A DNA stretch of 64,000 nucleotides from Lewinellaceae bacterium (GTDB lineage: Bacteria > Bacteroidota > Bacteroidia > Chitinophagales > Saprospiraceae), in the NCBI GenBank assembly GCA_016711435.1, contig JADJSY010000033.1:3399-67398 (forward strand), in the 5' to 3' direction. Position numbers and translations under genes: made by a program. Position 1 is the stretch's first letter, and each line of letters opens with the position of its first letter. Under the pieces are notes generated by a model, which saw nothing but the letters and a program-made list of their open reading frames with translations, was not told the DNA's origin and made no database searches. Shown here piece after piece: positions 56,360-64,000 of the stretch.

Positions 56360-57970
56360 CTACGCCGGAACAGCCTCGCCGTACGTCGCCTTATATTGTT
56401 CCAAAACCTGCCCCAACACCCCGTTGAAAATCAACTGTTCCATTTTTTGAAAGGCGTCCGGCAAGGGAATATTTTCCACAAACTTCGTATAAATGAATGC
56501 GGCATTGACGGCCACTAACTTGTAATGCTGACTGCCCGGTCGCCCCGCCAGGATGTCCTGCGCTACTGCCAGACAAACATCCTGATTATCTGCGCTGACG
56601 GCATCGAAAGGAACGGCTTCTATACCAAAATCCTGCGGACGGATTTCATAATCGTACGTCTTGCCGTCGCGGTATTCGAGGACACGGGTAGGTACACTCA
56701 CCGAAATTTCATCCAGGCCATCGTGGCCGCGCACGACGATCAGGTGTTTTTTGCTCATTTTGATACCTGTTTCAAAAATAACGTCCATCAGATCGGCGAA
56801 GGCGGTGCCGATAAACTGCCGTTCCGGCAGGTAAGGATTGACCAGCGGCCCCAGCACGTTGAATACCGTCGGTACCCCGATTTTGGCTCGAACAGGTGCA
56901 AAATGCCGGAAAATGGGATGAATATCCGGCGCAAAAACAAAGGCCATATTGGTGGATTCGAGGCTGCGGGCGGCTTGTTCGGGATCGTAACGAATGGGCA
57001 CACCCAGGCTTTCCAGCAGGTTGAAACTGCCGAATCGTCCGGCAGCGGCGCGGTTGCCGTGTTTGGCGATTTTCAGTCCGCAATGCGCGAGCAACAGGCT
57101 CGCCAGCGTGGAAGTATTGATCCGCGGCAGCCCCGAACCGCCGGTGCCGCATATATCGACGGGCGCTCCTGTAAACACCTGACCGGTCGGTGTGCTGAAC
57201 TGCATCAGTGCGTCGATGAAAGTTTTTAACTCATTGGTATTGCGCAACTTATGGCTCAATGAAACCAATAAAATCTGCTTCTGATCGTCGGAAAGTTGCC
57301 CTTCTTCCACTGCCCGGAGGAATTGTGCCAGGGTTTCGGCAGAAAGGGCCGTATTGGTTTGTAGTTTGTGCGAGAGCTCGTGGTAAATGCGGTTGCCCGA
57401 GGCAATACGACCTTCCACCACATTGCGCAACATGCGCATCCCGACGTTGTTTTTCATGCTCAACACCGATTCCGGGTGGAATTGAATGCCTTCTATCGGC
57501 AGGCGTTTGTGGCGGATGGCCATCACCACGCCATCTGTCGAGCGGGCGCTCACTTCAAATTCCGTTGGAATCGTGACCCCGGCCCAGGAGTGGTACCGCG
57601 CAATGTTACAATCCTGCTCGATTCCTGTAAAAATGCCCCGGCCGTCGTGTTCGATGGGCACCGATTTACCATGTACCGGCGCGATATTCGCCAGCGTGCC
57701 TCCGAAAAATTCAATGAGCGCCTGGTGACCCAGACACACCCCCAATATTGGTTTGGTCTGGTAAAATTTGGCGATCACCGCCATCAGGTTGCCGGCATTG
57801 CGTGGCACGGAAGGCCCGGGCGACAACACCAGCAAGTCGAAATCGACCTGGGCCAATACTTCCGGGTCGGCAGTATTGCGGTACACTTTCACCGTGCAAC
57901 CCAACTGCCGGAAAAAGTCGACGAGGTTGTACGTGAAGGAATCAAAATTATCAAGCAGCAGTATTTTCAT
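56360..57970 (-). CDS. trpGD: TrpG-TrpD fusion: anthranilate synthase glutaminase and anthranilate phosphoribosyltransferase
   Basis: 536 residues, clean frame. TrpG (about 1-190): MKILLLDNFDSFTYNLVDFF, nucleophile Cys in LGVCLGHQALIEFFGG, and FHPESVLS with the His-Glu pair. TrpD (about 200-536): ICGTGGSGLPRINTSTLASL (PRPP loop region), KHGNRAAAGRFGSFNLLES, FNVLGPLVNPY and RGHDGLDEIS. It makes ammonia for anthranilate synthase and then attaches anthranilate to PRPP. No trpE is encoded upstream; what precedes is the poly-G stretch and an unrelated gene, so the TrpE subunit is elsewhere. Some TrpD loop residues differ from the most common ones but the key motifs are recognisable. Confidence 0.93.
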   Translation of the reverse strand: MKILLLDNFDSFTYNLVDFFRQLGCTVKVYRNTADPEVLAQVDFDLLVLSPGPSVPRNAGNLMAVIAKFYQTKPILGVCLGHQALIEFFGGTLANIAPVHGKSVPIEHDGRGIFTGIEQDCNIARYHSWAGVTIPTEFEVSARSTDGVVMAIRHKRLPIEGIQFHPESVLSMKNNVGMRMLRNVVEGRIASGNRIYHELSHKLQTNTALSAETLAQFLRAVEEGQLSDDQKQILLVSLSHKLRNTNELKTFIDALMQFSTPTGQVFTGAPVDICGTGGSGLPRINTSTLASLLLAHCGLKIAKHGNRAAAGRFGSFNLLESLGVPIRYDPEQAARSLESTNMAFVFAPDIHPIFRHFAPVRAKIGVPTVFNVLGPLVNPYLPERQFIGTAFADLMDVIFETGIKMSKKHLIVVRGHDGLDEISVSVPTRVLEYRDGKTYDYEIRPQDFGIEAVPFDAVSADNQDVCLAVAQDILAGRPGSQHYKLVAVNAAFIYTKFVENIPLPDAFQKMEQLIFNGVLGQVLEQYKATYGEAVPA

Positions 57971-58019
57971 TGTTTAAGTGTAATGTTGTATCAGTACGAT
58001 GATACAAAGATTCAATAAA

Positions 58020-58261
58020 AAAACTGAACTGTGCAAGGGGAGGCATATTTTTTGTGGAAAAAGGTTTGGAACTTTGGGGGGGGGCCCCGGGGGGGGGGGG
58101 GGGGCGATAGTAGAAAAAAAACGCGGGGGGGGCGCGCGGGGGGGGGGGCGCAAAACCGAAGCGGGGGGGGGGGGTGGGGGGCCTCGCCCCTTGTTTTTTG
58201 TTTTTTTGGTTTTTTTTGGGCCCCGGGGGGGGGGGGCGGGGGGACCCCCCCCAACCCTGCA
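58020..58261. other. Degenerate poly-G/poly-T stretch, probable sequencing artefact
   Basis: From about 58076 to 58253 the sequence is nearly all long G-runs with islands of C and T-runs. It adjoins the remaining right half of hairpin X and is unlike any other part of the window. It leaves the upstream region of trpGD unreadable. Confidence 0.8.
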
Positions 58262-58371
58262 ACATGGGTGTTTCGGGTGTGGCGTTTGGGTTTATGGCAG
58301 CTCGCCCAAACCACACTCGCCAAAAGCGAAGCTCTCCCAAACACGAAACACCACACACCAAACACCGAAAC
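58262..58371. repeat. Partial word-hairpin X (GTGTTTGG words)
   Basis: Left remnants GGGTGTTTCGGGTGTGGCG (58264-58283), right arm 58335-58371 (CCCAAACACGAAACACCACA then ACCAAACACC). Words match hairpin O. The right arm ends at the stop of the neighbouring gene (58372). Confidence 0.7.
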
Positions 58372-61300
58372 TTAATTCACCATCATATCAAACCTCACCC
58401 AATCCAGCGCCGTGATCGGTTCGGCAGTCATCATCTCGTTTTTGAAAACCAGGTACAGGTCGTGGAATTTTCCATCAGAAACCTGCGAAATCGGCACACT
58501 GATTTCCGCAAATTCCATCCGCATCGTATTTTTTGCCTTGATGTCGGTTTTTCCGAGCAAGGCGCCATTGGGCGCATCCAGCCTGACTTCGATTCTGCCG
58601 CCGGCAAATTTATTGCGCCCGTCACCTTGTCCAACGCCCACAGCGATAGCGTGAATGCCCGTCATGTCGGTGTGTTTGTACATGATAAAACTTTTGCTTT
58701 TCAGTTCTTTCAGTAGCACCGTGTCGCCGCCGAAGGGGCGGAAACTGATAATGCCTTTGGAAAGACTGTCTGCCTGTTCGGCCTGTTGGAAGGTCGGGCG
58801 GAGCGCGAGCACTTCGCCGCTTTCGAGCGGCCCCTGGGTATTGCTGCCCTTGTCGCGGTAGGATGCTTTAAAAATAAAGGTGCCGGGCGGGTTCTTTTTG
58901 CCATCCTCTGTGTTGGGCGCTACCAGGGCGTATGTCCCGCCGGGCGGCAGCGATTGTTTGGGTTGGGCGACCGCGCCGAGCGAGAGAATCCAGCGCACCA
59001 TTTCGCCGACATCTTCCGGCGAGAGTTGCGGGTGGGCGCTCATGACCGTTTCGCCCCAGTTGCCTGCGCCGCCTTGAATAACTTTTCTGGACAGGTTGCG
59101 CACCGCAAACTCATTGTCGCGGTAGCGGTCGGCGATGTCCTGGTAAGCAGGCCCGTTTATTTTCCGATCGATGGCATGGCAGGTTTTGCAGTCGGAACGT
59201 TCCGTCAGGATTTTCCTTTGGCGTATTCCGCCTGCTGCATGGCCGCTTTGTGCCCTTGTGCAATACTGGTGATATCGAACCCTGTTTCGAGGTAATCGAT
59301 GGTCGTAGCCACTGACGCGGCCGAAATCCTGCCGCTTTGCAGGGAGCCGTCTTCGGTGTCTTCTACGATCAACTGGTAGTTCAGGATGTCGCCCGGCTGG
59401 TAGAAACTGCGGTTTTTACCGCCAAAATTCCAGTGCACCACGGGCGGTTCATTGCCCACGTTGATTTTTATTTTAGCCGTTTTAAACACGCCGGACTGAT
59501 CGGTTACTTTGAGGATAGCCTCGTAATTGCCCGGTTTTTGGTAAATATGGGAAATACTGTCTAAAGGGTTGTTTTTCAAAGGTTTAGCATTGTTACTTAA
59601 ACCTGCCTGTAGCGTTGGAAGCCGCATAAAATCCGATTCCCATTTGGTGTCATCGCCAAAATCGAGTTCAAATTTGAGCCGGTCTTTGTCATAGTCTTTA
59701 GTCCCGGATGCCCTGAAAACCACTTCCAGCGGTGCGCTTCCCGCCTTTTTATCGACCTGGAGGGAGGGAATCGGCGGCCGGTTGCCGCGCACGTAATCGA
59801 TGCGGCTGAGGCGGGCATCGACATTGGAGGAAAACCACTGCGTCCCGTATTCGAGCAGCCAGATGGTTCCGTTTTTATCCACGATCATATCCATCGGGCG
59901 CGAAAAACGGAGCGAATCGGCGAAATTTTCCATGCGGCTGAAATTGCCCGAGGAGTCGATTGTAACCGCCATCATCCAGTTGCGCATCCAGTCGTAGGTA
60001 ATCAATTTGCCATCGTAATAGTCGGGCAGCCGGGTTTCGGCGGGGTACTCGTCGCAGTAGTAAATCGGGCCCGCCATGGCATTGCGGCCGCCATTGCCCA
60101 CCAGCGGGAATTCCGGTGAATTGCCATAAGGGTACCAGATAAATGCGGGTTGTGCAGGCGGCAGTTCGCGGCTGCCGGTATTGTTCGGGCTGTTGTTGAT
60201 GGGGTGCAGGGGATCGAAGGGGTTGCCGGATGCCTTCGTTGCAAAATTATAGTCGCGGTAAGGTTTGTTGTTGCCCACAAAGTAAGGCCAGCCAAAAAAA
60301 CCGGCGGCCCGGGCGCGGTTCACCTCATCGTGGCCTGCGGGGCCGCGGGTGCTGTCCGGTTCACCGGCATCGGGGCCGACTTCTCCCCAGAACAGTAATT
60401 TGCGGCGGTCGTCGATGGAAATTCGATAGGGGTTGCGGCAACCCATCACATAAATTTCCGGCCTGCCCGATTGCTGCTGGCTGTTGGTGGTCATTTGTTT
60501 GCTTTCCGGGCTGCCCCATTGCAGGGTGATGGCGTTTTGATTGAACAAATTACCGGCAGGGCAAATGTACGAGCCGTCAGCCAGTGGTTTGATTCTCAAT
60601 ATTTTACCCCGCAAGTCGTTGGTATTGGCCGACGATTTCTGGGCATCCCAGGGGCTGCGGCCCGGCGATTCGTCCATGGGGCCGTATCCTTCCGAGGCGA
60701 ATGGATTGGTGTTGTCGCCGGTGCTCAGAAAGAGGTTGCCTTCCGCATCAAATTCGATACAACCGCCGGTGTGGCAGCATTCCTGGCGCTGCACCGCTAC
60801 TTGCAGAATGACTTTTTCGGAAGCCCGGTCCAGCGAATCGCCGCGAAAAATGAAGCGCGACAAGATGTTGACGGCCTCATCGCTGGGCGAAGAATAGTAC
60901 AGGTAAATCCAGTTGTTTTCGGCATAATTGGGGTCGAGCGCCAGTCCCATTAGGCCGTCTTCCTGTTCGGAATAGACCGGCAGGCGGTGCGCGATGGTGA
61001 CTAAACCCGTGGCAGGGTTGTAGAGTTTGATATTGCCCCGGCGTTCGATAAAAATAATTTTGCCGTCGGGAAACATATCGAGTTCCATGGGCTCCGTCAG
61101 TTCATTAACGATGACGGTTTTGACAAAACGGGTCGGGTCGGGTTGCTCCGGGGTGCGGCAGGCCGTGTAATCGAGGCGTTTTTGTTTGCCGATGGCATAT
61201 TTGATGCCGCCGAGTACGTGTTTCATAAAATCCGGCTCGGCATAACTTTCATTGGTATGGCCCAGCGCCGTGTAAAAGGCCCGGCCTCCATCGTACTCGT

Positions 61301-61943
61301 GGTACCAGCTCATGGGGTGCGTATCGCCGTTGGTACCACCTTTGTAGCTCTTTTCGTCTATGGTAAGCAGTACGTTGGTATTGGGGTTGATATTTTTAAA
61401 ATTGTACCATTCGTCAAAACGCACCCAGTCATTGCCTTTCAGGTGTTTGGTGGCGGGATGCTCGTGGTTTTCAACGTGCAAAGTAGCAGTTTGCTGTTCC
61501 GGGTGACTGGTAAAATATGCGCCCACCAGACCCCCGAACCAGCCCCAGCCGTATTCCGTATCCGTAGCGGAATGGATGCCCACAAAGCCGCCGCCTGCTT
61601 GTATATATCTTTCAAAATCAGCCTCTTGTGTTGGAGAAAGCACGTCGCCCGTGGTGCAGAGGAACACCACGGCATTGTAGCGTTTGAGGTTGTTTTCCGT
61701 AAAATCTTCGGCTTCTTCTGTGGTATCGACCGCAATGCCGTTCTGGTAACACATCTGGCGCAAGGCCGCCGTGGCCGTCGGGATGCAGGCGTGCCGGTAA
61801 CCGGCTGTTTTGGAAAAAATCAGGATGCGCGGCGGCGTCTTGTCAGCACAGGACGACAACAAAAACAGCGCAAACAAAGGCAGGCACAGCAGGAGCCTGA
61901 TGTTGAATTTGGGCACAAAAAATGTGTTACGGGAGGTTCGCAT
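58372..61943 (-). CDS. ThuA - sugar dehydrogenase - PKD - cytochrome c - CBM6-like lipoprotein (one-base frameshift)
   Basis: About 1190 residues. From ATG 61943: lipoprotein signal (LPLFALFLLSSC), ThuA-like domain (RILIFSKTAGYRHACIP; GFVGIHSATDTEYGW), a soluble PQQ-type glucose/sorbosone dehydrogenase propeller (FPDGKIIFIERRGNIKLYNP; VMGCRNPYRISIDDRR) and a PKD domain (KAGSAPLEVVFRASG). The frame ends with AEYAKGKS at 59205; adding one A to the run at 59210-59213 continues with KILTERSDCKTCHAIDRK, a c-type heme motif (CKTCH), and a cytochrome c tail, then a CBM6-like jelly roll to the stop at 58372. The combination is a periplasmic/outer-membrane oxidase-like protein acting on a carbohydrate, passing electrons to the heme. 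Substrate unknown. Confidence 0.85.
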
Positions 61944-62083
61944 ATCGATTCATTTCAAAATTGTCGGCGAAAAATAGAAAAGTCCCGGCACTTGTGGGGA
62001 TGCCATAAGCCCTTTTGTTTTGCTCGAAAAATAGAACTAAAAGTTTATTGCATATTTTCGCTCCCCAAAAACAGTACAAATTG

Positions 62084-62977
62084 ATGAATCACCCACTCAG
62101 AGCAGCACTCGCCCAAGGCAAAACCAAACAAGTCATTTCTGAATTACTTGCGATCACTCGTAGTAATACCGAATTGCATAGTCAGGTGATCCAATTGTCT
62201 GCACGTTATACCAATTATGAAAGGCAAAAATTGGGAAATCTGGAAGACCCCTCCGTGTTGAGCATTGAGTTGAATAAAATCAACAACACGGCTTTGGCGA
62301 TTATTGATGAATTAGACACCTCAACATCAGAGGGATTTTTTACCAAAAAACGGCTGCTTTGGCTCGGTGGTATCTTGGTCGCTTTGGTTGCCATTTTGGC
62401 TAACCTGGCTGAGATTTTAAATTATCTGGACATCAAACCCAGCAGTGGAGGAAAAATAACCAATGTCACCATCATGGTCGAGGACAAAAGCGGCGAATTT
62501 GTCATGCGCCAACAGGGTAAAATCGTGATGATGGTGGAAGGAGGCGATGTCAAGCAGGAAGATATCGACAGCAAAGGCGCGGCTTCGTTCAAAAATGTGA
62601 AAGTGGGCGATAAAGTCCGTTTGAAGGTGGATTTTTCAGAACCCTATCGCCCGCTACATCCCGATTCGCTTTACACCATTCCTGCAGACGGGCGTATCAC
62701 TTTGCGCGTAGGCTTGCAAAACCTGGGCAAAGTTTTTGGTCGGGTATTGTATCGGGATAAAGAATTGCCGGGGGTAGTAGTCGCTATTGGTGATTTGCGC
62801 GATACGACAGACGATTTGGGGCGGTACGAAATCCTGATTCCCGAAACGGACCACCGGCAGGAACAAGAGGTGTTTTTCAAAGCCGAAGGTTTTAAATCCA
62901 TCACCAAAAAGGCTTTTCCACAAACCAATCAGCCGCTGAATGTGGTGATGGAAAAACAAGGTATCCAAATTCGTTGA
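62084..62977 (+). CDS. EAD11 effector-associated domain membrane protein
   Basis: About 297 residues from ATG 62084. Residues 1-80 (ALAQGKTKQVISELLAIT ... VIQLSARYTNYERQKLGNLE ... SIELNKINNTALAIIDEL) fit effector-associated domain 11, a death-like adaptor found in bacterial conflict systems. A KKR then a membrane helix (about 91-112) follow, implying the adaptor is cytoplasmic. The rest is extracytoplasmic: a beta-sandwich (GKITNVTIMVEDKSGEFVMR, about 127-225) and a carboxypeptidase-regulatory-like domain (GRVLYRDKELPGVVVAIGDL, about 228-295). No catalytic motif. It should link a periplasmic event to a cytoplasmic partner bearing a matching adaptor. The next gene starts 18 bases downstream. 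Confidence 0.78.
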   Translation: MNHPLRAALAQGKTKQVISELLAITRSNTELHSQVIQLSARYTNYERQKLGNLEDPSVLSIELNKINNTALAIIDELDTSTSEGFFTKKRLLWLGGILVALVAILANLAEILNYLDIKPSSGGKITNVTIMVEDKSGEFVMRQQGKIVMMVEGGDVKQEDIDSKGAASFKNVKVGDKVRLKVDFSEPYRPLHPDSLYTIPADGRITLRVGLQNLGKVFGRVLYRDKELPGVVVAIGDLRDTTDDLGRYEILIPETDHRQEQEVFFKAEGFKSITKKAFPQTNQPLNVVMEKQGIQIR

Positions 62978-62995
62978 CCACTACAACCAAAAACA

Positions 62996-64000
62996 ATGAA
63001 ACGCAGCACCCCTATCCTTTTCCTCGCTTTGGCAGCGACCCTTTCCGCGCAGCAATCCGACATCAAGGGCATTATTTCTATCCACAACAGCGAATACGAA
63101 ACGGGCAAACGCCAATACGTTCCCAATGCCGCTGTAGAAGATGATTTTGAAAAAGCAACGCAACAAACCACCGATGCCAATGGCAGTTTCAAACTCGTTT
63201 TTGTCGGGGTGCCGGAAAAGACTACAGCGCAGTTGATTGTCAAAAAAGAAGGTTTGCAAGTGGTAAATATGGACGGTTTAAGTGCCATAACAGGCCAACG
63301 CGATTCGGTGCGGCTCTCGATGGCAAAACCCGAAAAAATAGCGGAATACCGCCGCCAAATCTACAAGGTAGGCAAAACCGAAGCGGAAAAGAACCTGGCT
63401 GCCCAACTGAAAAAGAAAGGCGAACAAATCACGACTTTGCAAAAGGACGCGGCAAAGAACAAAACTGCCATAGAAAACCTGCAACAAGAATATGCCGAAC
63501 TCCAGGCCTTTGCTTCCAAAATAGAGGAACAGGCACAAGACCTGGCACGCCGCTACGCACCGGTCAACTTAGACGATGCCGCACCCTTATACAGGGAATC
63601 ATTCAGGCTGTTTCAGCAAGGCGAATTGGAGAAAGCCTTGCAAGTACTGCGGGGGGCGAACTTGGTCAGCCAGGCGAACAATATTCTTACGGAAAGGAAA
63701 ACCATTAAAAACATCCGAAATGAAGCAGACCAGCGCGATTCAATACAACAACAAAGGACACAAGACCTCATGCAAGTGCTGGGCTTAAAAGCCGACCTCC
63801 ACAAAGCAACATTCGAATGGGACAGCGTCTGGGTTTGTTTATCGCTAAGGGTGTACCTGGATTCAACCAATGTGGACAATATCTGGGATTTGGCTAATTT
63901 CCTTTCAGTGCAAAACCAAAAACACGAAGCCACCGCTTACTACGAAAAAGCATTGGCTTTGGCCCAAACGCCTGAATTGAAAGCGACTTTTTGGAATAAT
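62996..64000 (+). CDS. Secreted carboxypeptidase-regulatory/coiled-coil/TPR protein (partial, runs off the window)
   Basis: 335 codons from ATG 62996 without a stop before the window ends. Signal peptide MKRSTPILFLALAATLSAQQ, then a regulatory-like beta domain (SDIKGIISIHNSEYETGKRQ, VPNAAVEDDFE, ending VRLSMAKPEK), a coiled coil (KTEAEKNLAAQLKKKGEQIT, about 125-185) and the start of a TPR array (PLYRESFRLFQQGELEKALQ; EATAYYEKALALAQTPELKA). It is predicted periplasmic and adjoins the membrane EAD11 protein, whose outer half has the same type of beta domain; the pair is likely one system. Further partners would lie to the right, outside the window. Confidence 0.75.
   Translation, partial: MKRSTPILFLALAATLSAQQSDIKGIISIHNSEYETGKRQYVPNAAVEDDFEKATQQTTDANGSFKLVFVGVPEKTTAQLIVKKEGLQVVNMDGLSAITGQRDSVRLSMAKPEKIAEYRRQIYKVGKTEAEKNLAAQLKKKGEQITTLQKDAAKNKTAIENLQQEYAELQAFASKIEEQAQDLARRYAPVNLDDAAPLYRESFRLFQQGELEKALQVLRGANLVSQANNILTERKTIKNIRNEADQRDSIQQQRTQDLMQVLGLKADLHKATFEWDSVWVCLSLRVYLDSTNVDNIWDLANFLSVQNQKHEATAYYEKALALAQTPELKATFWNN

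Overview
The window looks like a chromosome segment from a Bacteroidota bacterium, plausibly of the Saprospiraceae/Chitinophagales type. Evidence: type IX secretion (Por) C-terminal sorting domains, promoters resembling the Bacteroidota TTG / TAnnTTTG pattern, a GYDIA-type GHMP kinase, DUF6702 and DUF5606 proteins, a heptaprenylglyceryl/geranylgeranylglyceryl-phosphate synthase, Omp28-like and TonB receptor lipoprotein/OM proteins, and TPR-coupled class III adenylate cyclases. I saw no rRNA, tRNA, CRISPR array, transposase or prophage.

Layout. 1-11 kb (mostly minus): a cut-off MoxR ATPase, an Ig-like lipoprotein, a TPR/membrane adenylate cyclase, a second MoxR, an acyl-CoA ligase, a TPR protein, and the PaaI/PaaE-type pair. 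11-24 kb: rpsT and sucA diverge; then a very large secreted phosphoesterase, DUF6702, a small putative DNA-binding protein plus HNH nuclease module, a PafA-type phosphatase, a K+-dependent-type membrane pyrophosphatase, and a secreted Hcp-like protein. 24-40 kb: a stand-alone sorting domain, a GT2 enzyme, DUF5606, frr, a GAF-PP2C phosphatase with a biotin carrier, Omp28, truA, a GHMP kinase, polA, an MFS carrier, a GNAT, an SDR and a second adenylate cyclase. 40-54 kb: DUF1015, aldehyde dehydrogenase, a GT2/membrane/Rossmann fusion, an ether-lipid synthase, the TonB receptor-epimerase-LytS-LytR operon, two thioredoxin-fold proteins and rhlE. 54-64 kb: a compact trp operon of two fused genes (trpGD, trpCF), a ThuA/sugar-dehydrogenase/PKD/cytochrome c giant, and at the right edge an EAD11-domain membrane protein followed by a secreted TPR protein.

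The most striking unexplained signal is intergenic. More than twenty long inverted repeats sit at transcription-unit borders. Each arm is built from reiterated 7-12 base words that differ from locus to locus. Several share one apex (GGTGGTAAC ... GTTACCACC), and many arms run into the neighbouring gene and supply its last codons and stop. One lies between two divergent starts and one inside the trp operon, so they are not simply terminators.

Quality warning: about a dozen genes, including rpsT, polA, truA and trpC, carry apparent one-base frameshifts, mostly at homopolymers. Two regions are degenerate poly-G (14620-14649 and about 58076-58253). This looks like uncorrected sequencing error rather than biology. 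I give such genes as whole loci and state where the frame breaks.
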